Assembly: GCF_000227295.1 (NCBI RefSeq) | Contig: NZ_JH165054.1 | Span: forward strand, 1,238,550 to 1,302,549 | Source of the DNA: Cutibacterium avidum ATCC 25577 | GTDB lineage: Bacteria > Actinomycetota > Actinomycetes > Propionibacteriales > Propionibacteriaceae | DNA: 64,000 bases | Direction of reading: 5' to 3' | Shown: positions 9,401 to 15,968 of the stretch, one piece after another | How positions within the stretch are numbered: position 1 is the stretch's first letter | Layout: every line of letters starts with the position of its first letter | The notes under the pieces: generated by a model | Seen by the model: the letters and a program-made list of their open reading frames with translations, nothing else | The model's database searches: none | What the model was told of the DNA's origin: nothing | Position numbers and translations under genes: made by a program

Positions 9401-10328
9401 TGTCCATCGACCCCATGCCCTGGGCGGTGGCCTCCCACACGGCCCGCGGTGCATAGGAGGTGAGGGCATGCAGCACACTGACGCCCAGGTTCGGGTAGGC
9501 GTTGGCATTGGCGGGGACGCCGGCCGTCATCGACATCCCGTGGACGTCGACGAGGGTGTCGATGATCCGGTTGCCCTTCTCGTCGTGCAGCAGGGTCTCC
9601 AAAGTTTGGGCCATACCCATGTTCCCGCGCCGGGAGTCGGGCAGACGCAGGCAGAAGAAGGGGACGGTGTTGGCGCCAAGCTCCTCGACGGCCTCGACGA
9701 GGGCCCGGATGTGCGCGGTGTCGTGCTCCAACCAGTAGCTGCGCGGGAAGGTGATCCCGATGGTGGGACGGTCGGGGTTCAGGTGGTGCTGGTAATCGGC
9801 CAAGCTCGTGAACAGGCCGTGACGCGGATGCCAGATTCCCTCGGTGGGGGCACGGACGACCTCGGGGACGGGCACGTTCCCACCCGTCACCCGGTCGGCG
9901 AGGACTCGTAGCGCCGCCTCGACGTTGTCCGGACCGCTCATCCCCAGCAGACCGATGAGCCCTTTCCAGGTGCCGTCGGCGAGGCCGCTGGCCCATTTCT
10001 GGGCGGCGAGCAGGCCGTCGTCGTCACCGGAGGTGGGTTGGATGTGGATCCACGGCAGCGACAGTCCGGAGTCGCGACGGTCCTGCCAGGCCTCGACCAG
10101 GTCCGACCACGCCGGGCAGGACCCCGTCCCGCCATGGAAACTCAGTACGACGGCGTCACTGCGAGCGGCTGCTCGAGCAAAGGCGCGGGACAGCTCCGGA
10201 TCGATGAGTTGCTCCTTGGTGCGGCCGAAGAGGGTGACGTCGAGGCCGTCAGCCCTCATCCGTGAGAGCGCCTGGCTGACGAGGGTGAGTTCGCCTCCGG
10301 TGGCTGAGAAGAAACACAGGGTGGTCAT
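6420..10328 (-). CDS. cobN: CobN-like large subunit of a metal chelatase
   Basis: 1302 residues, a normal size for CobN/BchH proteins. The family hallmark GTHGSLEWLPGKGLGLS is visible near residue 550, within a CobN/magnesium-chelatase domain covering most of the protein. In the aerobic B12 pathway CobN binds hydrogenobyrinate a,c-diamide and inserts cobalt with an ATPase pair, here presumably the ChlD- and ChlI-like proteins encoded directly downstream. The start at 10328 was chosen because its ATG overlaps the radical SAM stop by 4 bp and begins with a sensible N-terminus (MTTLCFFSATGG); longer in-frame extensions lie inside that gene. CobN-like proteins also occur in organisms that use the anaerobic B12 pathway, where their role is unsettled. 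Confidence 0.9.
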   Translation of the reverse strand: MTTLCFFSATGGELTLVSQALSRMRADGLDVTLFGRTKEQLIDPELSRAFARAAARSDAVVLSFHGGTGSCPAWSDLVEAWQDRRDSGLSLPWIHIQPTSGDDDGLLAAQKWASGLADGTWKGLIGLLGMSGPDNVEAALRVLADRVTGGNVPVPEVVRAPTEGIWHPRHGLFTSLADYQHHLNPDRPTIGITFPRSYWLEHDTAHIRALVEAVEELGANTVPFFCLRLPDSRRGNMGMAQTLETLLHDEKGNRIIDTLVDVHGMSMTAGVPANANAYPNLGVSVLHALTSYAPRAVWEATAQGMGSMDIATQAAQPELDGALITKFLATRETDEVDELTGAIVPRMIPVPGRPEAMAELALSWARLARTPANQRKVAIVFHHHPPRNDRIGCATGLDTFESVRQLLIRMADEGYDVPEQFDHADDIAQVLLSCLTCDQRWLTPEQMHDRAEAHADLETSRPWYRALPESVRECMDRNWGPHPGTLFVHDDEFSFAGHLDGNVLLTIQPPRGNFEAVTDSVIHDPVLPPPHHYLAHYRWIRDVFKADAVIHVGTHGSLEWLPGKGLGLSEECYPELALDRLVNIYPYIINNPGEGTQAKRRSAAALVDHLTPPMRQAGLYDSTAEIDRILREHAGAESQSPQRARLVAEQVWGAVVEAGLDTDLGLAPEDVDTDPVQLLDKVHHHLLELQDREISDGLHVLGQLVADQDDPAAAEVEYVAQLTRQSNGHVPSLREAVLDAWGTSLDEVSAKAGEPVTVTADLPDGLTGRGIMEAAHQQCVDLLAPVIACHHGGCFDANKARDLAVQMSLEQLGAERGDVVETLTWVITDLMPRLDATRDEIESIMTALDGGFVSPGPSGAPSRGNAHILPTGRNFFSLDPEAMPTPTGWLEGVELADQLLAGYAEAHPDQPWPRTVGVVVWGTANMRSGGADIAEILYLMGVRPIWESSGLVSGLQIIDPVELGRPRIDVSPRISGLFRDTLPNLVEIVDRAVRMVAALPEADDDNMLRAHVEADVADMIARGIDVEQARRKATLRVFGCPPGGYGADVEELIETKAWQDKADLGRAYIAASSHAYGEGVFGDVEPERFTAALSRMDVTVKNEDTREYDMLSCTDFYNYYGGLIAAATTVRGEAPMSFVGDSSDPARIATRTTTQEARIILRSRILNPSWIEGLQRHGYKGAGDLSKVLDILIGWDATADVVDDGLWEKVARRYALDPAMQEWFHEVNPHALHNIVDKLLDAAQRNIWQADPGTVEELQDTYADIEGTIEEVSDDPHPSAAATRSASVTADGGLDLAGLGLA

Positions 10329-11425
10329 GATGCGGTCTCCAGACGGGCGAGGGTGTCGTCGATGAGGCAGGTGAGTGGGGTGCGAGCCTGCTCCGGGTCG
10401 GCGAGGTTGTTGGCCTCGACACGGGAGGGGCAGTCGCCGGGACAGCGGCCGGCCAGGGCGCAGCGATGGCATGGTCCGCGCAAGGTGTGGACGTCCTGGG
10501 AGAAACGGTGTTTGAGGCGGTCCCAGTCGACGTCGTGGACGGTTCCGGCCCGGGATGCCGGGTCCCCGACGGACTGGGAGCAGGGGTAGACGCTGCCGTC
10601 CGGGACCACCGCCATGGATTCCCCGACAGCTGCGTGGCAGTAGGGACGGTTGGACACCGACAGCGGAAGCAGGGTGCGACCGGAGGGGTCGACAGTGGTG
10701 GGTGTGTTCGCCGGGGAGCGATGCATAGCAGCCCGGACGGTCTCCAGTTCCCGCCAGACCAGGGGTCTCGCCCGCATCGCGTTGACCTGGGTCAGGCGTC
10801 GGTACAGGGCGGTGATCCCTCCGACGACGGCGTCATCGGAGGGGACGAGATCGCCTCTGCCCGCCGCGCTGCCGATCCCCACCAGTGGGTCGAGGCCGAA
10901 CCCGGTGACATTGGGCAGTCCCCCCAGGGTGACGGCCAGTTCGTCGAGGTGGTCGATGTTGAGGGCCGAGAGCACCGTCGTCACTCGTACCGGGATGTCG
11001 GCTCGGGCCAGGGCGAGCAGACCCCGGAAGGTCGGGGCCGCCGAACCGCGGGCTCTCTCCTGCACCTGCGGTGGACCGTCGACGCTCACCCCGACACGCA
11101 CGTTACGGCGTGTGAACATGGCAATGATCTCGTCGTCGAGGCGTGCTGCGTTGGTCTGGATGCCACAGGTGACCCGTCCACCTCGGATGGCCGCAACTCT
11201 CTCGGCGACGTGCTCGATGAGGGAGGGCACCAGGGTGGGCTCACCACCGGCCAACTGCACATGGGCTGGCTGGCCGGTCGTACGAACCCCCTCGGCGAGA
11301 AGATCCAGGGAGGCATCGGCGACCTCGGTCGGCATCCGACCGCCCCGGCGCTCCCGGCGGTAGCAGTAGGGGCAGGCAAGGTCGCAGGCGGCGGTGGGCC
11401 ACAGCACGAGGTAGCGGACAGTCAT
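10325..11425 (-). CDS. Radical SAM/SPASM domain protein
   Basis: 366 residues. The radical SAM [4Fe-4S] motif is CDLACPYCY (Cys14, 18, 21) and the SAM-binding GGEP lies at 60-63. The C-terminal SPASM region carries Cys263, 282, 319, 322, 328, 332 and 353 in the usual C..C..CxxCx5CxxxC..C order, so two auxiliary Fe-S clusters are likely. Characterised SPASM proteins mature peptides (PqqE, anaerobic sulfatase activators, sactisynthases), but no precursor peptide was found nearby. The gene sits between btuD-like and cobN, overlapping both by 4 bp. A role in corrinoid or other tetrapyrrole chemistry is therefore possible, as is modification of a partner protein. The substrate is unknown. Confidence 0.88.
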   Translation of the reverse strand: MTVRYLVLWPTAACDLACPYCYRRERRGGRMPTEVADASLDLLAEGVRTTGQPAHVQLAGGEPTLVPSLIEHVAERVAAIRGGRVTCGIQTNAARLDDEIIAMFTRRNVRVGVSVDGPPQVQERARGSAAPTFRGLLALARADIPVRVTTVLSALNIDHLDELAVTLGGLPNVTGFGLDPLVGIGSAAGRGDLVPSDDAVVGGITALYRRLTQVNAMRARPLVWRELETVRAAMHRSPANTPTTVDPSGRTLLPLSVSNRPYCHAAVGESMAVVPDGSVYPCSQSVGDPASRAGTVHDVDWDRLKHRFSQDVHTLRGPCHRCALAGRCPGDCPSRVEANNLADPEQARTPLTCLIDDTLARLETAS

Positions 11426-12423
11426 GACCTGCTGACCTCCTGTTGACGTCCGACGAGGTGATCATGGAGTTGTGACAGGGTTGGCACGACGCGGTCATCC
11501 ACCACCCAGCCACCGTTGGTCACGCTCACCGTGACGCTGGCGTCCGCAGGGTCCTGGACCACCCGGTATCCGGATCGTGCCAAGGTGTGATGAGCAAGGT
11601 CGGCATCCACCCCTGACCCCACAACCCGCGCCGTGGGGCATCCGTCGTCGGACTGCCAGAAAGTGAGGGTGTGGAGGTCGAAGGTGATCCCCTCGGTGCG
11701 GAAGGCCTCCTCGAGGGCGCCGGTACGGGCCAGGTCCTCCGGGGCGCCGATCGTCACGTCAGTGCCGTGCCCAGCCACCCACAGGGTGTCGGCGTAACGC
11801 ATCACCGGCTCGATGTCGTGGCTGCACACCACGACGGCGATGTCCCTCGCCGTGCACACCTCGCGTAGCATTCCGAGCAGGGCGATACGGCCCGGCGGAT
11901 CGAGGAAGGAGGTTGGCTCGTCGAGCAGCAGGACGGACGGCTCCTGGGCCAGTGCCCGAGCCACCATGACCCGCTGACGCTGTCCGTCCGACAACTCGCC
12001 GACGAAGTCCTCGGCCAACTCGGTGGCCCCCACCGCCGCCAAGGACTCGTCGATGACGGCCTGATCATGGGGGCGCAGCCGACCTCCGATTCCGGAATGG
12101 GGGTGACGTCCCAGCGAGACGACATCCCTGGAGGTGAGGCGGGCGACCGAGACCCGGTCGGTCAGCACCGTGGAGAGGGTCTGGGCGATCTGACGGCGAG
12201 ACATCTTTGACGTCGATGTGCCATTGAGGGATACCTCGCCACCCAGAACGGGCTGCAAGCCGGCCACCGACCGCAGCAGGGTTGACTTGCCGGCCCCGTT
12301 GGGGCCGACCAGCCCGATCATTCGACCGGCCTCCAACGACCCTGTCACCCCCGACAGCACCGTCGTGACGTGGCGGCCCGAACGGTACCCGACCGTCAGG
12401 TTCGACAGTGTGAGACCGGTCAT
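11422..12423 (-). CDS. Cobalamin/iron-type ABC importer ATPase with C-terminal extension (BtuD/FecE family)
   Basis: 333 residues. Walker A GPNGAGKST (40-48), signature LSDGQRQR (144-151) and Walker B LLLDEPT (165-171) are all intact. The ATPase domain ends near residue 250. About 80 further residues, not typical of FecE/BtuD, follow and resemble a small alpha/beta domain of unknown role. The ATG at 12423 overlaps the permease stop (ATGA). An in-frame upstream extension was rejected because it lies inside the permease gene. With the permease and lipoprotein genes it makes a complete importer, likely for cobalamin or a precursor given the riboswitch. Confidence 0.88.
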   Translation of the reverse strand: MTGLTLSNLTVGYRSGRHVTTVLSGVTGSLEAGRMIGLVGPNGAGKSTLLRSVAGLQPVLGGEVSLNGTSTSKMSRRQIAQTLSTVLTDRVSVARLTSRDVVSLGRHPHSGIGGRLRPHDQAVIDESLAAVGATELAEDFVGELSDGQRQRVMVARALAQEPSVLLLDEPTSFLDPPGRIALLGMLREVCTARDIAVVVCSHDIEPVMRYADTLWVAGHGTDVTIGAPEDLARTGALEEAFRTEGITFDLHTLTFWQSDDGCPTARVVGSGVDADLAHHTLARSGYRVVQDPADASVTVSVTNGGWVVDDRVVPTLSQLHDHLVGRQQEVSRS

Positions 12424-13493
12424 GTCGCCTCCGCCTCTCGATACCAGCGCACCAGGATGACCATGACGACCGGCGCCCCGAACACCGCGTTGACGGCGTT
12501 GACGGGCAGCACGTCGTCGCCGGGCAACTGCGCCAGGATGTCGGCCATCAACGCAAGGGAACCGCCGGTGAGGATGCATCCGGGCAGCAGATGACGATGA
12601 TCGGCCCTCCCAAGCACCCCACGCGTCAGATGTGGGATCGCGATGCCCAGGAAACTGATCGGCCCGCAGAACGCGGTGGCGGCACCGGCGAGGATGGCGG
12701 TGCTCGCCACCAACAGGGTGCGCACCACCTTGAGGTTCATCCCCATCGTCTGGGCATACCGTTCTCCCAGCAACAAGGCGTTGAGCGGTTTGGCGAGCAG
12801 CATGCTGGCCAGGATCATGATGACCATGATCGGAGCCATCGCCTTGAGGTTCTCCCATGTCACGCCGTGGTAGCTGCCGAACTGCCAGCGGGTGTACTGG
12901 GCGACGAGTTCAGGACTGGCTCGTGACAGCAGGACGGTGACCCCGGAGGACACGAAGTAGCCGATCATGACGCCGAGCAGCAACAGGATCGTCGAGGAGT
13001 GGATGAACCGGCCGGCCAGCATGACGATGAACAGCACGACTGCCGCCCCCAGCGCGGCGGCAACCATGATCAACAGATCGGGACCGATGCCCAGTCCGGA
13101 GGCGAAAGTTGCCGCACCCGCCGACGACGTCGTGCCGAGCACGACGAGGGCGACGCCGAGGCTGGCACCCGAGGAGATGCCGAGCACATAAGGATCAGCC
13201 AGCGGGTTGCGGAACAGGGTCTGCATCTCCAGGCCGGCAATCCCCAGGGCCGCCCCGACCAGCAGGGCGGTGATGGTGCGTGGCTCCCGGACGTCCTGGA
13301 CGATCGTCAGGGACACCGGGTCGACGTCGGTGCCCCCGGAGATGATCGTCATGACGTCGTCGAGGGGAATGTTCACCGATCCCAGGGTCAGCCCGGCCAT
13401 CGCCACCAGGATGAAGATCACTCCGAGGATCGCGAAGCGGACGGGCAGCGGCAGTCCACGCCGCCGTTGCGTCGTCCGGTGTGCTGCGGTCAC
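12420..13493 (-). CDS. FecCD/BtuC-family ABC importer permease
   Basis: 357 residues, strongly hydrophobic, with about ten predicted membrane spans. It has the conserved family blocks REPRTITALLVGAALGIAG and NPLADPYVLGISSGASLG, which mark permeases for cobalamin, heme and siderophores. The GTG start overlaps the lipoprotein stop (GTGA). It should form the membrane channel used by the binding lipoprotein and the ATPase flanking it. Family membership is secure. The substrate is inferred to be a corrinoid from the upstream cobalamin-type riboswitch, and ferric or heme transport cannot be excluded by sequence alone. Confidence 0.9.
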   Translation of the reverse strand: MTAAHRTTQRRRGLPLPVRFAILGVIFILVAMAGLTLGSVNIPLDDVMTIISGGTDVDPVSLTIVQDVREPRTITALLVGAALGIAGLEMQTLFRNPLADPYVLGISSGASLGVALVVLGTTSSAGAATFASGLGIGPDLLIMVAAALGAAVVLFIVMLAGRFIHSSTILLLLGVMIGYFVSSGVTVLLSRASPELVAQYTRWQFGSYHGVTWENLKAMAPIMVIMILASMLLAKPLNALLLGERYAQTMGMNLKVVRTLLVASTAILAGAATAFCGPISFLGIAIPHLTRGVLGRADHRHLLPGCILTGGSLALMADILAQLPGDDVLPVNAVNAVFGAPVVMVILVRWYREAEAT

Positions 13494-14776
13494 TTGGTCG
13501 GGGCCTTCTTGTAGAAGGTGAACTCATGGTTCGGACTGAGCTCAGGGTGCAGGATGGCGGACAGGTCTGCCAGCACCAGATCAGGACGGACGACGCCGGT
13601 CTGCCAGTAGTCGTTGCCGTGCTTCGGGTCGGCACGCAGGACGGCGTTCCAGACGGTGCCGGTGCGTACCGCCTTGAGGGCCTTCATGCGCGGGTCGTCC
13701 TTGACGATGGTCGGGATGGAGGCCTTCTGCGACTCATTGATCTGGCCATCGATCCAGAAGTCGGCGTCATGGGCCCTTTTGAGGACCGTCTCGGTGTCCA
13801 GCTTCGACGAGACCACGCCGTGGACGTCCTTGAAGACGTACTCACCGCCAGCGTCACGCAGGAACTGGATGGAGTAGTTCTCGTTGGACTTGATGTACCA
13901 GACCCCCTTGAACTGGGAGCCGTAGAGCACGATGGGTCGCGTCTTGACCTTGGAGGTGAGCTGGGCCGTCTCGTGGTACTTCTTGGCGATCTCGTCGTAC
14001 TTCTCATTGGCGACCTTCTCCGCATTGACAAAGAGGGCGTCGTACTTGATCCACTCGGCCCGTCCCAGCGGGGTGTTCTCGAGGAAGTCGGGCTCGGCGA
14101 CGACCGGTGTGCCCATCTCCCTGACCTTGGCAAACTTGCTGGGGTCGTCGTGGCCGCTGATGATGAACAGATCAGGACGTAGGGCGGCCAGCTTCTCGGT
14201 GTTGACCTCAGTGGTGCCGTCCCCGACGCCGAAGTCAGCGACATGAGCGTCCTTGAGGGCCTGACGGGTCTTTGGGTCACCGACCATGTCCACGCTGGCC
14301 ATTCCGATCACGGCGTCCAGCTTGTTCATCATCTGGAACTTCATCGGCTCGGTCGTTGATCCAAGAGCAACCCTGGTGGTGGGGACGGTGATCTTCTGCG
14401 CTTTGGCGAGGTCACCGTTCAGCTTCGGCTGCGGAGCGCCGCACTGCACCAGGACGTACTTGGTCTCCTTGGACGAGGTACTCGACGGGTTCTTGACCGT
14501 CACCACCTTGTAGGACTTGTGGTAGGTGACGGTGAGGCCGCGGGCGTCGCTGAAGGTCGCCTTGTCGGGGAAGTAGTCCTTCGAGGAGTCGAAGTCCTTG
14601 ATGCAGCCGGGCATGCTGTCGCCGGTGTTGGCGGAGGAGGATGTCGTTGGCCTGTCGCCTGAAGTGGTCCTGTCCTCGGAGCCCGAACATCCTGCCAGTG
14701 CGAGGCTGGGGGCAACGAGGAGGGTGATGAGGGCCGAGATCCTTCTCGGCGTAGTCTTCGTCTTCGGAGTACTCAC
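13490..14776 (-). CDS. Periplasmic-binding lipoprotein of a BtuF/FecB-type importer
   Basis: 428 residues. A signal peptide with lipobox LALAGC places the lipidated Cys at residue 30, so the mature protein should be anchored outside the membrane. A Ser/Thr-rich spacer (about 31-52) precedes a type III solute-binding fold with the phrase LAALRPDLFIISG, typical of BtuF/FecB proteins. It starts with GTG at 14776, preceded by GGGAG. It is the first gene of the nine-gene operon and directly follows the cobalamin-type riboswitch. The protein is longer than BtuF of enteric bacteria, mainly at the N-terminus. Confidence 0.88.
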   Translation of the reverse strand: MSTPKTKTTPRRISALITLLVAPSLALAGCSGSEDRTTSGDRPTTSSSANTGDSMPGCIKDFDSSKDYFPDKATFSDARGLTVTYHKSYKVVTVKNPSSTSSKETKYVLVQCGAPQPKLNGDLAKAQKITVPTTRVALGSTTEPMKFQMMNKLDAVIGMASVDMVGDPKTRQALKDAHVADFGVGDGTTEVNTEKLAALRPDLFIISGHDDPSKFAKVREMGTPVVAEPDFLENTPLGRAEWIKYDALFVNAEKVANEKYDEIAKKYHETAQLTSKVKTRPIVLYGSQFKGVWYIKSNENYSIQFLRDAGGEYVFKDVHGVVSSKLDTETVLKRAHDADFWIDGQINESQKASIPTIVKDDPRMKALKAVRTGTVWNAVLRADPKHGNDYWQTGVVRPDLVLADLSAILHPELSPNHEFTFYKKAPTK

Positions 14777-14782
14777 GCGGTT

Positions 14783-14990
14783 CTCCCTGCGGTCATGCCG
14801 CAGGACTCACGGTGGCACCCGCGTCGTGTGCCCGGCAGACTCCTACGGCGAGAGTCGTTACTTGCCACTCCGTAGGGAGTCGACCGGACTGAGCTGTGAG
14901 GCATCACCGTTGCGCGACAGTGTCGGATTCCCACCGACTTCGCTCACTAAGGAGTACCCCGGACCGAGTCCGATTCGAGGCAATCGCACA
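14783..14990 (-). promoter_or_regulatory. Cobalamin riboswitch and expression platform
   Basis: Read on the minus strand, 14904-14938 matches the cobalamin aptamer core: GTCGGTGGGAATCCGAC followed by ACTGTCGCGCAACGG and TGA. A B12-box-like AGTCCGG lies just downstream. Further downstream are three hairpins: 14838-14848 with 14870-14881 (GACTCCTACGG arm), 14814-14818 with 14829-14833 (GGCAC/GTGCC), and 14787-14803 (CTGCGG/CCGCAG). The last directly abuts the GGGAG ribosome-binding site of the lipoprotein gene, which suggests control of translation initiation. No strong T-tract terminator is visible. The aptamer looks like a compact variant, so the subclass and exact ends are uncertain. Confidence 0.8.
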
Positions 14991-15030
14991 TTAACACCCC
15001 GTGTCAACGGCGGTGAGCAAGGGGTATGAC

Positions 15031-15104
15031 ACACGGAGCTGCCAAGAATTGGCCCAAAATCACGATGGTGACGTCACCATCGCGATTTCTTGGCAGCTCC
15101 GTGT
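15031..15104. repeat. 74-bp near-palindromic repeat, copy 1
   Basis: Perfect 18-bp terminal inverted repeats (ACACGGAGCTGCCAAGAA and its complement) enclose a 20-bp central palindrome, CGATGGTGACGTCACCATCG. An asymmetric bulge containing TTGGCCCAA interrupts the left side. It lies 23 bp past the stop of the gene at 15128-15919. The second copy at 31379-31452 has exactly the same length. No T-run follows on either strand, so it is not a standard intrinsic terminator. Confidence 0.85.
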
Positions 15105-15127
15105 GGTAATCCTCAGGTATCGAGTCC

Positions 15128-15919
15128 TCAGGATCCCGATGCGAGCCGACCGATGACCTCCCACGGCCGATGCGGGGCCACCACACCGTGTAGCTCCTCG
15201 ACGTCGCCCCGATCACAGGCCAGTTCGAGGCAGGTCGAGGGCCCTCCGGAGCGAGCCAGGTCAACCTCCACGTCCCGAAACTCGGCCCGTAACCCCGCGG
15301 TGGAGGCGAGCTGTGCGGCCTCCCACGCCACCCCGTGTGAACCCACCGGGACGCAGTCGTGAACCTTCCCGGAGGCCACCAGGTCTCGCACCTCCGCGAG
15401 TGGCACGATCTCGCGCCGGCCAGGGGCGACGTCGTCATCAGGGGCCGAGACGGGAGTCCCGACGCAGACCAGCACGTCACCGTCATGGGCCCGGGGGAGT
15501 TCTCCCTCTGGCATGACGCCGATGACTGTCACGCCAATCCCGGTCTGGGTCGTCGCGACGTTGTCCTCCGTCGAGCCCGTGACCGCCGTGGGGTCAATCC
15601 CGACGGCGGCCGCGCAGCGTCGGAACTCCTCGATCATGGGCTGGGCTGACTCCCAGTCCTGGCACAGGGTGTTGACGAGGACGAGAGGACGCGCACCGGC
15701 GCACATCACCTCCAGGAGGGGTACCCGCGCTCCCAGATGAGCGCACCACACCGGGTCAGCTGGGTAGGAGTCGTCAGGACGCGGGCCGATCCCACCGATG
15801 GTGTCACAGGCGATGACCAGACGAGAAGCCGGGACATCAGCCACCAGCAGGTCACGCAGCCTCGTGACGGGTAGGGGGGATGAGGGGAGATGGTTCGGGG
15901 CGGTCACGGTGTCATTCAA
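15128..15919 (-). CDS. PurM/AIR-synthase-like protein, probable alpha-ribazole kinase (CblS type)
   Basis: 263 residues. Family-like blocks include LVIACDTIGGIGPRPDD, ARVPLLEVMCAGARPLVLVNTL and GSTEDNVATTQTGIGVTVIG. These resemble the AIR-synthase-related proteins that include CblS, which phosphorylates alpha-ribazole for reuse in the B12 lower ligand. Its position beside a cobalamin-riboswitch operon fits that role. The start is uncertain: the longest frame begins with TTG at 15919, with GTG at 15907 as the alternative, and neither has a clear ribosome-binding site. A GC-rich hairpin (15897-15910 with 15919-15932) spans the start region. It could instead be another member of the PurM superfamily. 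Confidence 0.6.
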   Translation of the reverse strand: MNDTVTAPNHLPSSPLPVTRLRDLLVADVPASRLVIACDTIGGIGPRPDDSYPADPVWCAHLGARVPLLEVMCAGARPLVLVNTLCQDWESAQPMIEEFRRCAAAVGIDPTAVTGSTEDNVATTQTGIGVTVIGVMPEGELPRAHDGDVLVCVGTPVSAPDDDVAPGRREIVPLAEVRDLVASGKVHDCVPVGSHGVAWEAAQLASTAGLRAEFRDVEVDLARSGGPSTCLELACDRGDVEELHGVVAPHRPWEVIGRLASGS

Positions 15920-15968
15920 CCGCGACCGCCCCGAAGTTGCACTGGAAGGACGTCATGACGTCAGCACG

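Noticed and set aside
15031-15104. Reading the 74-bp palindrome as a simple intrinsic terminator
   Set aside because: There is no T-run on either strand, and an equal-length second copy suggests a repeat family. A termination role is not excluded.
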